Of a DNA stretch of 64,000 bases, positions 42,368-52,397 are shown piece after piece (positions within the stretch are counted from its first letter, which is position 1; each line of letters begins with the position of its first letter). The notes below the pieces were generated by a model. That model was given only the letters and a program-made list of their open reading frames with translations. It was not told the DNA's origin and searched no databases. The translations under genes were made by a program, and so were the position numbers. Origin of the DNA: Rhizobiales bacterium 62-17 (GTDB taxonomy: Bacteria > Pseudomonadota > Alphaproteobacteria > Rhizobiales > Beijerinckiaceae); the NCBI GenBank assembly GCA_001898965.1, contig MKVW01000009.1, positions 656,853-720,852 on the forward strand, written 5' to 3'.

Positions 42368-42880
42368 TCACGGCAGCTTTTCGTAGCCTTCTTTAAACCC
42401 TGTTAGGGTTAACGGAATGCCGGTCCCTTGTTCGGGCGTCTCGAAGACGATGAACGTCGCCGTTTTGCCATTGCGCAATTCTTCCAACAGCTTGTCGTCC
42501 ATCACCACTTCGGCGATGCAGCCCGAGGGGATGCAGCGCACGAAACCGGCGCGGCCCTTGTCGGCCTGGTCGATGTTGAGACCCAGGCCCGCCGGCAGCA
42601 GCACGCCGAGCGGCGCGATGACGCGCAGCAGGCGCGACTTGCCGTCGGCCGTCTTCAAGACGATGACGACGAGGTTCATATTCGGCTTGTCTTCAGCCGC
42701 AACCGATTGAATCAACGCGCATTGTTCGCGGCTGGCGCCGGTCGGTGTCTCGCAGCGCATCTCCCAGTCGCCGTGCTTGCCGCGCACCACCGGCTGCGCC
42801 ATGGCCTGCGTGCCGACGAACATCAAAGCAAGCGCGCCGAGCGCGATCCGAACCAAGCGAGTAGGCGTTGCGAGCGTCAT
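42368..42880 (-). CDS. Invasion-associated locus B (IalB)-family protein
   Basis: ATG 42880 has a GGAGAC site and gives a 170-residue secreted protein with a signal peptide ending GTQAMAQPV. The IalB patterns are GDWEMRCETPTGASREQCAL, VVIVLKTADGKSRLLRVIAPLG, LPAGLGLNIDQADKGRAGFV, RCIPSGCIAEVVMDD. Named from Bartonella invasion, the family is widespread in free-living Hyphomicrobiales, where it is probably a periplasmic or envelope protein. Four conserved cysteines may form disulfides. Confidence 0.93.
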   Translation of the reverse strand: MTLATPTRLVRIALGALALMFVGTQAMAQPVVRGKHGDWEMRCETPTGASREQCALIQSVAAEDKPNMNLVVIVLKTADGKSRLLRVIAPLGVLLPAGLGLNIDQADKGRAGFVRCIPSGCIAEVVMDDKLLEELRNGKTATFIVFETPEQGTGIPLTLTGFKEGYEKLP

Positions 42881-43250
42881 AAAGTCTCCAGGCACAGGCT
42901 TTCTGCGACCGGCTGAACACAGAAAAACGGCCGAATCACGTTACCGGCGATTATCGAAGGCCACGTCGCTCAAGGCAATTAAGGAAGGCGGCTCAGGAAG
43001 GCAATCGTGGTCCGCCCAACCGGGGCCGCGAAATCGACGCGAAACAGTGGCAAATTTACGCGCCCTTATGCCGCACGGATCGCGACTGAACGCCGTGTTG
43101 CGCTCGCTGGCGGATTGTGGTTGGAACCGATCCAAAGGAGCCGTGGCAATCGTTTGGCTCCAGGGGTTTGCCTGATGGGCCGCTGGCGGTTTGCCGGCTC
43201 GACTAACAGGCTGTAAATCGTCATTCGTTTTGACGGGAGCGGCGACTTTC
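42881..43250. other. Gene-free region upstream of coxB
   Basis: This 370-base gap separates divergent ialB-like and coxB genes. I see no coding frame with a ribosome site and no clear operator; AAGGCAAT occurs twice near 42974 and 43000. It should hold the promoter of the oxidase cluster. Confidence 0.5.
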
Positions 43251-44135
43251 ATGACAACTAAGATTTTTCGCGCGGGTATGCTCCGGTCAGTTGCAGGATC
43301 TTTGGCGGCAATTGTGGCAGCGACCGCCGCTTGGCCGGCACTGGCGCAGGGCATGGTCGGTGCGCCGCGCCCCGGCCAGATCAGCCTGCCGGAATCGGTG
43401 ACCGTGATCGGTCACGAGATCGACTTCTTCCACAACGCCATCCTGCTGCCGATCATCACCGTGATCTGCTTGTTCGTTCTGGCGCTGCTGATCTACGTCG
43501 TGCTCAAGTTCAACGCCCGCGCCAATCCGGTGCCCTCGAAGACGACGCACCACGCGCTGTTGGAAGTAGCCTGGACGGTCGTGCCCGTGCTGGTTCTGCT
43601 CGGCATCGCCATTCCCTCCTTCCGCCTGCTGAATCATCAGCTCATCATTCCCGATGCGGATCTGACGGTGAAAGTCACCGGCAACGCCTCCTGGGCCTGG
43701 ACCTATTCCTACCCGAAGGATGAAGGCGGCGGTTTCGAGTTCCAGTCGCGCCTGCTCGATCAGGACACGCTCGCCCCCGGCAAGCTGCGTCTCCTCGACG
43801 TCGACAACGAAGCGGTCGTTCCGGTGAACAAGGTCGTCCGCATGCAGGTCACCGCCGACGTCGTCGGCATCATCCATTCCTTCGTCGTTCCGGCTTTCGG
43901 CGTGCGTATCGACGCCGTTCCGGGCCGTCTCAACGAGACCTGGTTCAAGGCCGAGAAGGAAGGCATCTATTACGGTCAGTGCTCCAAGCTCTGCGGCAAG
44001 GACCACGCCTACATGCCGATCGTCTTCCGTGTCGTCAGCGAGGAAGCCTACAAGGCCTGGCTCGTCGAAGGTCAGAAGAAATTCGCGGCAGTTGAAACTC
44101 CGGTCCGCCTCGCGGCGACCGAGAGCAACAACTGA
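43251..44135 (+). CDS. coxB: Cytochrome c oxidase subunit II (aa3 type)
   Basis: ATG 43251, behind GGGAGCGGCG, gives 294 residues. A signal peptide (to WPALAQG) and two membrane helices precede the CuA cupredoxin domain. CuA ligands are visible in IHSFVVPAFGVRIDAVPGR and CSKLCGKDHAYMP. The usual glutamate between the CuA cysteines (CSELCG), which also binds the Mg/Mn ion, is lysine here (codon AAG). It heads the coxB-coxA-ctaB-ctaG-coxC cluster. Confidence 0.97.
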   Translation: MTTKIFRAGMLRSVAGSLAAIVAATAAWPALAQGMVGAPRPGQISLPESVTVIGHEIDFFHNAILLPIITVICLFVLALLIYVVLKFNARANPVPSKTTHHALLEVAWTVVPVLVLLGIAIPSFRLLNHQLIIPDADLTVKVTGNASWAWTYSYPKDEGGGFEFQSRLLDQDTLAPGKLRLLDVDNEAVVPVNKVVRMQVTADVVGIIHSFVVPAFGVRIDAVPGRLNETWFKAEKEGIYYGQCSKLCGKDHAYMPIVFRVVSEEAYKAWLVEGQKKFAAVETPVRLAATESNN

Positions 44136-44150
44136 GCGCAACAGTCTTGA

Positions 44151-45851
<1,701 letters not shown>

Positions 45852-45902
45852 GCCGGCCTCTCGGCCGCATGTAAGTAAACAGGTTGGGTGCAGGTAGACC
45901 GG

Positions 45903-46832
45903 ATGAGTTTCGTCAGCGACCAGAAAGGTTTTGATCCTGCGCTCGTTTCGCTGGCGGGCCCGGGCGACTATTTCGCGCTGCTCAAGCCGCGCGTCATGTC
46001 GCTGGTCATCTTCACCGCGCTTGCCGGCCTGTTGATCGCACCGGTCAAGATCAATCCGGTGCTCGGCTTCACCGCGCTTCTCGCCATCGCCATCGGCGCT
46101 GGCGCCTCCGGCGCGTTGAACATGTGGTACGATGCCGACATCGACGCGGTGATGAGCCGCACGAAGACGCGGCCGATTCCCTCCGGCCGCGTGCAGCCGG
46201 GCGAGGCGCTCGCCTTCGGTCTGTTCCTGTCGGTCTTTTCGGTCATGCTGCTCGGCATCGCCACCAATTGGCTTGCCGCCGGCCTGCTGGCTTTCACCAT
46301 CTTCTTCTATGCCGTCGTCTATTCGATGTGGCTGAAGCGCTCGACGCCGCAGAACATCGTCATCGGCGGCGCCGCTGGCGCCTTCCCGCCGGTGGTTGCT
46401 TATGCCGCCGCCACCGGCAGCATTGGCCTGTCGAGCGTTCTGCTCTGCGCCATCATCTTCATGTGGACGCCGCCGCATTTCTGGGCGCTCGCCCTGGTCA
46501 AGTCGGAAGACTATGCCGCCGCCGGCGTGCCGATGATGCCCAATGTCAAAGGGCCGGATCACACGCGCCTCGAAATCCTGATCTACACGATCCTGCTGGT
46601 GCCGCTCGGCGTTTCGCCCTGGTATTTCGGCTTCGCTTCGCCGGTCTACGGCGTCGTGGCCGCTGTCGCGGGCCTCGCCATGCTGGCTTTGGCGGTTCGG
46701 GTCTGGCTGGTGCGCACCGGTGCCGTCGCCGATCGCGCCGCCAAGCAGCTCTTTGGTTTCTCGATCCTCTATCTGTTCATTCTCTTCGCCGTCGTCGTCG
46801 TCGAGAACATGCTCGTGCGATGGGGATTCTGA
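45903..46832 (+). CDS. ctaB: Protoheme IX farnesyltransferase (heme O synthase)
   Basis: This nine-helix membrane prenyltransferase makes heme O, the precursor of heme A for CoxA. The prenyl-diphosphate-binding motif is [20 protein letters not shown], with a second acidic site near [21 protein letters not shown] 45903 is chosen (309 residues); an in-frame GTG at 45888 is an alternative. The gene ends directly before the small membrane protein gene. Confidence 0.96.
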   Translation: MSFVSDQKGFDPALVSLAGPGDYFALLKPRVMSLVIFTALAGLLIAPVKINPVLGFTALLAIAIGAGASGALNMWYDADIDAVMSRTKTRPIPSGRVQPGEALAFGLFLSVFSVMLLGIATNWLAAGLLAFTIFFYAVVYSMWLKRSTPQNIVIGGAAGAFPPVVAYAAATGSIGLSSVLLCAIIFMWTPPHFWALALVKSEDYAAAGVPMMPNVKGPDHTRLEILIYTILLVPLGVSPWYFGFASPVYGVVAAVAGLAMLALAVRVWLVRTGAVADRAAKQLFGFSILYLFILFAVVVVENMLVRWGF

Positions 46833-46841
46833 GTGACCGCC

Positions 46842-47021
46842 ATGGCTGATCAACCGACCCAGAAAGACGAAACTTCCGGCATCCGGCTCACCCCGGAGCA
46901 GGAGAAGCGTCGCCGCGCGCGCAATCTGGCGATCGGCTTGACCATCGGCTTCTTCGCCGTGCTCTTCTACGTCATCACCTGGGCCAAGCTCGGCGCAGGC
47001 GTCTTCGATCGGCCGTTATAG
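46842..47021 (+). CDS. Small membrane protein of the cox cluster (CoxF-like)
   Basis: A 59-residue protein (62 if GTG 46833 is used) with a charged N-terminus (TPEQEKRRRARN) and one membrane helix (LAIGLTIGFFAVLFYVITWA). A gene of this kind lies between ctaB and ctaG in most Hyphomicrobiales cox clusters. It probably helps oxidase assembly or stability; direct evidence is lacking. Confidence 0.85.
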   Translation: MADQPTQKDETSGIRLTPEQEKRRRARNLAIGLTIGFFAVLFYVITWAKLGAGVFDRPL

Positions 47022-47029
47022 GAAAAGCG

Positions 47030-47632
47030 ATGAGCGAACTTCCGGACGACCAAGGAACGACTAAGGCACGGGCGCATCGCCGGATCGCGATCGCCGTCGC
47101 CGGCACGTCGCTGTTCATGCTCGGCATGTCCTTCGCCGCCGTGCCGCTCTACGAGATGTTCTGCCGCACCACCGGTTTCGGCGGCACGCCGATCATCGCC
47201 AAAGGCCCGGCGACGGGCGTCGGCGAACGCACGCTGACCGTGCGTTTCGACGCCAATGTCGGCGGCGGCATTCCGTGGACTTTCGAGCCCGAGATCGGCC
47301 AGATGCGGCTGCGCACGGGCGAGACCGCCACCGTCTTCTACAAGGTGGTCAATAAGTCCGATAAGCCGGTGACCGGCATCGCCACCTACAACGTCGCGCC
47401 CGATCAGGTCGGCGGCTTCTTCAACAAGATTTCCTGCTTCTGCTTCACCGAACAGACGCTCGGCCCCGGCGAGACGATGGACATGCCCGTCGTGTTCTAT
47501 CTCGATCCGTCGCTCGAAAACGAGGAGACGATGCGGCAGGTGCAAAGTCTCACGCTGTCGTACACATTCATGCCCGTCCGCCAGAAATCGCCCGTTGCTG
47601 CGGCGAAAGAGGCGGACAAGGCCAATCTTTAA
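47030..47632 (+). CDS. ctaG: Cytochrome c oxidase assembly protein CtaG (Cox11)
   Basis: The 200-residue copper chaperone delivers copper to CuB of CoxA. One N-terminal helix (IAIAVAGTSLFMLGMSFAAVP) anchors it. VPLYEMFCRTTGFGGTP and the copper-binding pair in FNKISCFCFTEQTLGPGE are intact. An AGGAAAA site precedes the ATG, 8 bases after the small membrane gene. Confidence 0.97.
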   Translation: MSELPDDQGTTKARAHRRIAIAVAGTSLFMLGMSFAAVPLYEMFCRTTGFGGTPIIAKGPATGVGERTLTVRFDANVGGGIPWTFEPEIGQMRLRTGETATVFYKVVNKSDKPVTGIATYNVAPDQVGGFFNKISCFCFTEQTLGPGETMDMPVVFYLDPSLENEETMRQVQSLTLSYTFMPVRQKSPVAAAKEADKANL

Positions 47633-47663
47633 CAAGATCTTCTAGGACCAAACGAGGACGCTC

Positions 47664-48527
47664 ATGGCTGACGGCCACGCCAAACCGAACCACGATTACC
47701 ACCTCGTCGACCCGAGCCCATGGCCGCTCATGGGTTCGATCTCGGCCTTCATGACCGCGGTCGGTGCCATCATGTGGATGAAGGGCATGGCGATGTTCGG
47801 CCTGAAGCTCGGGCCTTATCTGGCCGGCGCTGGTCTCATCGGTATTCTCTACGTCATGGCCGCCTGGTGGGCCGACGTGACCCGCGAAGCGGAAGGCGGC
47901 TATCACACCCGCGTCGTGCAGATTCATCATCGCTACGGCATGATCATGTTCATCGCCTCCGAGGTGATGTTCTTCGTGGCGTGGTTCTGGGCCTTCTTCG
48001 ATGCCAGCCTGTTCCCCAACGAAGTACATCAGGTGGCGCGCGCCGAATTCCTTGGCGGTGTCTGGCCGCCGAAGGGTGTCGAAGTGTTCGACCCCTGGCA
48101 TCTGCCGCTCCTGAACACGCTGATCCTGTTGACCTCGGGCACCACCGTCACCTGGGCGCATCATGCGCTGCTGCACGGCGATCGCGATGGTCTCAAGAAG
48201 GGCCTGTGGCTAACGGTCATCCTCGGCGCCATCTTCACCTGCGTGCAGGCTTATGAATATGCCCACGCGCCGTTCGGCTTTAAGGATTCGATCTACGGCG
48301 CCACCTTCTTCATGGCGACCGGCTTCCACGGCTTCCACGTGCTGGTCGGTACGATCTTCCTGATCGTCTGCCTGGTGCGCACCTATGCCGGCCACTTCAC
48401 GCCGACGCAGCACCTCGGTTTCGAATTCGCCGCTTGGTACTGGCACTTCGTCGACGTGGTGTGGCTGTTCCTGTTCTGCTGCATCTACGTCTGGGGCAAT
48501 CACGGCGCTCCGATCGCCGTCCACTGA
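47664..48527 (+). CDS. coxC: Cytochrome c oxidase subunit III
   Basis: A 287-residue seven-helix subunit that binds lipids in the oxidase. Landmarks are [60 protein letters not shown] and [19 protein letters not shown]. It lies 31 bases after ctaG behind GAGGACG. A strong terminator follows it. Confidence 0.97.
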   Translation: MADGHAKPNHDYHLVDPSPWPLMGSISAFMTAVGAIMWMKGMAMFGLKLGPYLAGAGLIGILYVMAAWWADVTREAEGGYHTRVVQIHHRYGMIMFIASEVMFFVAWFWAFFDASLFPNEVHQVARAEFLGGVWPPKGVEVFDPWHLPLLNTLILLTSGTTVTWAHHALLHGDRDGLKKGLWLTVILGAIFTCVQAYEYAHAPFGFKDSIYGATFFMATGFHGFHVLVGTIFLIVCLVRTYAGHFTPTQHLGFEFAAWYWHFVDVVWLFLFCCIYVWGNHGAPIAVH

Positions 48528-48550
48528 CGGCCGCGTCAGACCTGCTATAA

Positions 48551-48576
48551 AGGGCGGCGACAAGCCGCCCTTTTTT
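48551..48576 (+). terminator. Rho-independent terminator after coxC
   Basis: GGGCGGC and GCCGCCC pair around GACAA, followed by T6. It lies 24 bases after the coxC stop and only 15 bases before the DUF983 start. Confidence 0.9.
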
Positions 48577-48590
48577 GTTTCGGGGTCGAG

Positions 48591-48971
48591 ATGGATTTCA
48601 ATAACAACTACCATGCGCCGCAATCGCCCTATGCGACGGGCCTGGCCGGTCGTTGCCCGCGTTGCGGACAAGGGCGCCTGTTCAGCGGCTTCATCAATCT
48701 GGCACCGAAATGCGACGTCTGCGGGCTCGATTATAAATTCGCCGACTCCGGCGATGGTCCCGCCGTCTTCGTCACTCTGTTCGCCGGCTTCGTGGTGTTG
48801 GGGGCGGCGCTCTGGACGGAACTCAACTACGAGCCGCCGTTCTGGGTTCACATGGTGATCTTCATGCCGCTGACGATCATCGTCTGCCTTGGCATGCTGC
48901 GGCCCCTGAAAGGCCTGCTGATCGCTTTGCAATATCGCAACAAGGCCGAGCAGGGGCGCCTCGACCAATGA
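48591..48971 (+). CDS. DUF983-family zinc-ribbon membrane protein
   Basis: The 126-residue protein has a zinc-ribbon start (RCPRCGQGRLFSGFINLAPK then CDVCGLDY) and two membrane helices (AVFVTLFAGFVVLGAALW and VHMVIFMPLTIIVCLGML). Its gene regularly lies between coxC and surf1 in alphaproteobacteria, suggesting a role in oxidase assembly. It overlaps surf1 by 4 bases. Confidence 0.93.
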   Translation: MDFNNNYHAPQSPYATGLAGRCPRCGQGRLFSGFINLAPKCDVCGLDYKFADSGDGPAVFVTLFAGFVVLGAALWTELNYEPPFWVHMVIFMPLTIIVCLGMLRPLKGLLIALQYRNKAEQGRLDQ

Positions 48972-49702
48972 GTGCCGGCTGGGCCGCGCGCGCCCGTCCG
49001 CTGTTGCTGCCGGCGCTGTTCGCGACGATGGCCTTTGCCCTCCTCGTGTCGCTGGGCGTGTGGCAATTGCACCGGCTGACGTGGAAGGAGGGGCTGCTCG
49101 CCCAGATCGACGAGCGGCTCAAGGCGAAGGCAGCGCCCCTGCCGCCGGCCTCGTCCTGGCCCTCTTTGTCGCAAGCCGCCGACGAATATCGCCATGTCAC
49201 CGTGACGGGCGTGTTCGATCACGCCAAGGAAGCCTTCGTGTTTCGCACCGCCGGATCGGGGCTGGGCGAGGCGGGCTTTTACGTGCTGACGCCGCTGCGA
49301 TTGGACGGCGGCGGCACGCTGCTGGTCAATCGCGGTTTCGTGCCCGAGCGTCTGCGCGATTCAGCACAACGGGTGGCCGATCAGGTGACAGGTAACGTCA
49401 CTTTGTCGGGCGTGCTGCGCTGGCCGGAAGAGCGCAATATGTTCACGCCGGCCGACGAGCCGTCCCGTCGCACCTGGTACACGCGCGATCCACCGTCGAT
49501 CGCCAAGGCCCTGGATGTGGCCGATGCAGCGCCGTTCTCGCTCGATGCCGATCCTGATCCCAAAGGCGCGGTGCTGCGTGGCGGCGCCACCACCGTCAAC
49601 ATCCGCAACGATCATCTGTCCTATGCCTTCACCTGGTTCGGCTTGGCGGCGACCTTGGTCATTGTCTTCGGTCTGGTCGTCTGGCGGCGTTTGCGCGCCT
49701 GA
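48968..49702 (+). CDS. surf1: SURF1-family cytochrome oxidase assembly protein
   Basis: A 244-residue protein with an N-terminal (FATMAFALLVSLGVWQLHRL) and a C-terminal membrane helix (FTWFGLAATLVIVFGLVVW). The outer domain contains EYRHVTVTGVFDHAKEAFV, GGTLLVNRGFVPERL and TTVNIRNDHLSYAFTWFGLA, the last being the SURF1 hallmark. It handles heme A insertion into CoxA. Its start overlaps the DUF983 stop. Confidence 0.96.
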   Translation: MSAGWAARARPLLLPALFATMAFALLVSLGVWQLHRLTWKEGLLAQIDERLKAKAAPLPPASSWPSLSQAADEYRHVTVTGVFDHAKEAFVFRTAGSGLGEAGFYVLTPLRLDGGGTLLVNRGFVPERLRDSAQRVADQVTGNVTLSGVLRWPEERNMFTPADEPSRRTWYTRDPPSIAKALDVADAAPFSLDADPDPKGAVLRGGATTVNIRNDHLSYAFTWFGLAATLVIVFGLVVWRRLRA

Positions 49703-49835
49703 TCAGAGGCTAAGGGTGTAACGTAGCCAGATCATAAATCCGCCGCCCTCCTTTCCTATTTTAAGCCGAACTCATCGCGGCGAATTCTGCGGCGCGCAAC
49801 GAGGGAACGGCAGGGGAGGGGGTCAGCGAAATTCT

Positions 49836-49884
49836 GAGGAACAACCCCATGCAAGGGCACTTTCAAGCGGATGCCCACGTCTAG
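49836..49884 (+). other. Repeat-borne mini-ORF (11 codons) after surf1
   Basis: A 21-base stretch (49836-49856) is identical to 32420-32440, the ribosome site and start of the SRPBCC gene. Here the ATG at 49849 opens MQGHFQADAHV and then stops at TAG 49884. GGGCA and TGCCC within it can form a small hairpin. It may be a leader-type mini-ORF, a gene remnant, or part of a dispersed element. Confidence 0.35.
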
Positions 49885-51170
49885 CCCAGCAGGCTGCGCT
49901 TGCGTTTGGTGCCGCGTGCCGCCCGCTTGCTGAAAGTGGCGACCACTTCGACATGCGCCGAGTGGCGGAACTGATCGACCGGCGTCACCGTGCCGATCTC
50001 GTAGCCGCCGGCGATCAGCAGGCTGGCATCGCGCGCGAATGTCTGGGCATTGCAGGAGACGGCGACCACGATGGGCACGTCCGATTGCGCCAGCGCCTTC
50101 GCCTGCGCCTCCGCGCCGGCGCGCGGCGGATCGAACACGACCGCGTCGAAATCCTTCAGCTCGGTTGGCGGCAACGGCCGGCGGAAGAGATCGCGCGTTT
50201 GGGCCGTCACCGCCTTGAGGCCCGTCGCGGTATGCGCGGCGCGCGTCAGGGCATTGACCATGGCCGCATCGCCTTCAACCGCATGCACGCGCGCGATCTC
50301 GGCGAGGCGCAGCGAGAACGTCCCGACACCAGCGAAGAGATCGGCGACGTGATCGCTCTTGCCGATGGCGTGCTTGACCAGATCGCTCAGCACGGTCTCG
50401 CCGGCTTCGGTGGCTTGCAGAAAAGCGCCGGGCGGCGGCGTCAACAGGGCGCGACCCATCTGCAGACGCGGCGGCCTGTTCTCGACGATCACTTCGCCAT
50501 GATTGGAAAGGCGCGCCAGATCGATTGTCTGCGCCAGTTCGACCATCTGTTGCCGCAGCGCCGGCGCGAGCTTGCCGACACCGCGAATGTCGACGTCGAG
50601 CCCTTCGAGGCTCGTGGTCAGCAGAATGTCGAGCGGCTTGCCGGTCTGCGCCAACAATTGCGCGATGCGCCGCGCCACGCGCGGTGCGCTGGCAAGCGCC
50701 GGCGTCAGGATTGGGCAGACGTCGATATCGACGATGTCATGGGCGCGTGCACGCATGAAGCCGACTTCGATGGTCGCACGCTCCAGCGCGTCGCGTTTGA
50801 TGCGCGCATGAAAGGTCACGCGTCGCCGTCCCTCGCCATGGGCATCGACGAGGGGCGCAACCTCTGCCTCGACACGTTGGTGCGTGAGCGCCGCGCGCAC
50901 GAGATCGGCTTTCCACTGCGCATAGGGCGACGGCGCCAGCGTCTGCACGGCGCAGCCGCCGCAAGCGGTGAAATAAGTACAGAAAGCTTCGATCCGCTCG
51001 GGCGACGGCTCGATCACGCGCACGAGCCGGCCCTGGCTGCCCTCGAGTTCTGCCTCCACCACGTCGCCAGGAACGGTGAAGGGCACGAAGACCTGCGCAT
51101 TGTCGTTCACGGCAATGCCTTCGCCGCGCTGGCCGAGCCGTTCGATGGTGAGGGTGCTGGTCCGAAACAT
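49881..51170 (-). CDS. Class I RNA (uracil-5-)-methyltransferase, TrmA/RlmD family
   Basis: ATG 51170 begins a TRAM domain (TLTIERLGQRGEGIAV). The Fe-S cysteines are C64, C70 and C73 in CTYFTACGGCAVQ plus one in DIDVCPIL. The SAM site VADLFAGVGTFSLRLAEIA and catalytic cysteine VSCNAQTFARDASLL are clear. RlmD (23S rRNA U1939) is the closest guess; RlmCD-like specificity cannot be excluded. The frame continues upstream without similarity. Overall 429 residues. Confidence 0.93.
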   Translation of the reverse strand: MFRTSTLTIERLGQRGEGIAVNDNAQVFVPFTVPGDVVEAELEGSQGRLVRVIEPSPERIEAFCTYFTACGGCAVQTLAPSPYAQWKADLVRAALTHQRVEAEVAPLVDAHGEGRRRVTFHARIKRDALERATIEVGFMRARAHDIVDIDVCPILTPALASAPRVARRIAQLLAQTGKPLDILLTTSLEGLDVDIRGVGKLAPALRQQMVELAQTIDLARLSNHGEVIVENRPPRLQMGRALLTPPPGAFLQATEAGETVLSDLVKHAIGKSDHVADLFAGVGTFSLRLAEIARVHAVEGDAAMVNALTRAAHTATGLKAVTAQTRDLFRRPLPPTELKDFDAVVFDPPRAGAEAQAKALAQSDVPIVVAVSCNAQTFARDASLLIAGGYEIGTVTPVDQFRHSAHVEVVATFSKRAARGTKRKRSLLG

Positions 51171-51304
51171 GGTGCTGTCTAAAGCAAATTGCGTTTCGAT
51201 AGAAACGCAATTTTGCCTAAGATCTTTGTTTTGACGCGTCTTTGTGACGTTTGACGATTCCGTCAAACTGCAAAACGCTACCCCGGGTCCTGAGCGAAAA
51301 AGCT

Positions 51305-52036
51305 CTAGCCGCGCGCGGCGCCGATCAGGAATTCGCGATTGCCATCGCCGCCTTCGATAGGCGAGGGCACGAGACCGAGGCAATGCCAGCCCAGCTCTTC
51401 CACCAGCGCCCGGATTTTGGCGCAGACCGCTTCGTGCACCTGGGGATCGCGCACCACCCCTTTGTTCACCTTGGCTGGTCCAGCCTCGAACTGCGGTTTG
51501 ACGAGGGCGGCGAGCTGCGCCCGGGGCGCCGCCAGGGCCAGCACCGGGGGCAGGACAAGGCTGAGGGAAATAAAGCTGACATCGCTGACGATCAGTTCCG
51601 GCGCCCCGTCCGGAAAATCCGCCGCCGTCAGGTGCCGGGCGTCGGTGCCCTCACGGGAGACGACCCTGGGGTCGTTCTGCAGGCGGGCGTGGAGCTGGCC
51701 ATGGCCGACATCGACCGCGTGGACGCGAGCGGCGCCGCGATCCAGCAAAACCTCGGTGAAACCGCCGGTCGAAGCGCCGATATCCAGGCAAATCCGGCCT
51801 TTCGGGTCGATTGTGAAGGCATCGAGCGCCGCCACCAGCTTCAGCCCGCCGCGCGACACCCAGGGGTGTGGGGCACTGGCCTGGATTTCGGCGTCCTCGG
51901 GCACATCCTCGGCCGGCCGGCGCACCTGTTTGCCATTGGCGAAGACCAGCCCGGCCTCGATGGCGGCGCGCGCCCGTGCCCGGCTCTCGAAATGGCCCTT
52001 TTCGACCAGGATGACATCGGCACGGCGCCGCGACAT
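51305..52036 (-). CDS. tlyA: TlyA-family rRNA (cytidine-2'-O)-methyltransferase / hemolysin A
   Basis: A 243-residue protein with an N-terminal S4 RNA-binding domain (RADVILVEKGHFESRARARA) and an FtsJ-like methyltransferase domain (CLDIGASTGGFTEVLLDRGA, VVSREGTDARHL, IVSDVSFISLSLVLP). Homologues methylate 16S and/or 23S rRNA; the old name hemolysin is historical. It is transcribed away from the small basic protein gene and lies upstream of the TrmA-family gene on the same strand. Confidence 0.94.
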   Translation of the reverse strand: MSRRRADVILVEKGHFESRARARAAIEAGLVFANGKQVRRPAEDVPEDAEIQASAPHPWVSRGGLKLVAALDAFTIDPKGRICLDIGASTGGFTEVLLDRGAARVHAVDVGHGQLHARLQNDPRVVSREGTDARHLTAADFPDGAPELIVSDVSFISLSLVLPPVLALAAPRAQLAALVKPQFEAGPAKVNKGVVRDPQVHEAVCAKIRALVEELGWHCLGLVPSPIEGGDGNREFLIGAARG

Positions 52037-52090
52037 GGCAATTTTTCCGGATCGGGAACGGTACTCTTGCCCGCCGATCGACGGGTTTAT

Positions 52091-52291
52091 ATGTCATTTC
52101 CTATGGTTTCCGACACCAAATCCGAGGGCGAACCGGCCGATTCCGCCGCCAAAACGCCCGAGCCCAGCAGCAAGACCGTGGCCGCCGAGGCCCGCCAGCG
52201 CCGCCGTGCCCAGGCCCTGCGCGACAATCTCAAGCGCCGTAAGGACCAGTCGCGCGGCCGCAAGGCCGGGGAGGCTCCGGACGAGCGGTAA
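52091..52291 (+). CDS. Small basic hypothetical protein upstream of murA
   Basis: A 66-residue polar protein (62 from ATG 52103) with an acidic first half and a basic second half (ARQRRRAQALRDNLKRRKDQ). Short proteins of this look often precede murA in Hyphomicrobiales, which supports its reality, but neither possible start has a good ribosome site. It has no recognisable domain and is probably disordered. Confidence 0.62.
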   Translation: MSFPMVSDTKSEGEPADSAAKTPEPSSKTVAAEARQRRRAQALRDNLKRRKDQSRGRKAGEAPDER

Positions 52292-52397
52292 CCTGTCTTG
52301 CCGATTGGGGGCCTCGATCCGGCCGGAATCATGTTAGAAAGAGGGCAACAGGCGTCCCTGGCGATGCCATAGATGACGCCACCTATTGAGAGTGCAG

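Noticed and set aside
49061..49395. Alternative frames within surf1 and cox genes
   Set aside because: They overlap complete, well-supported genes and lack ribosome sites.
51251..52291. A 346-codon frame ending with the small basic protein
   Set aside because: Most of it is antisense to tlyA; only the last 66 codons beyond the tlyA start look like a real gene.
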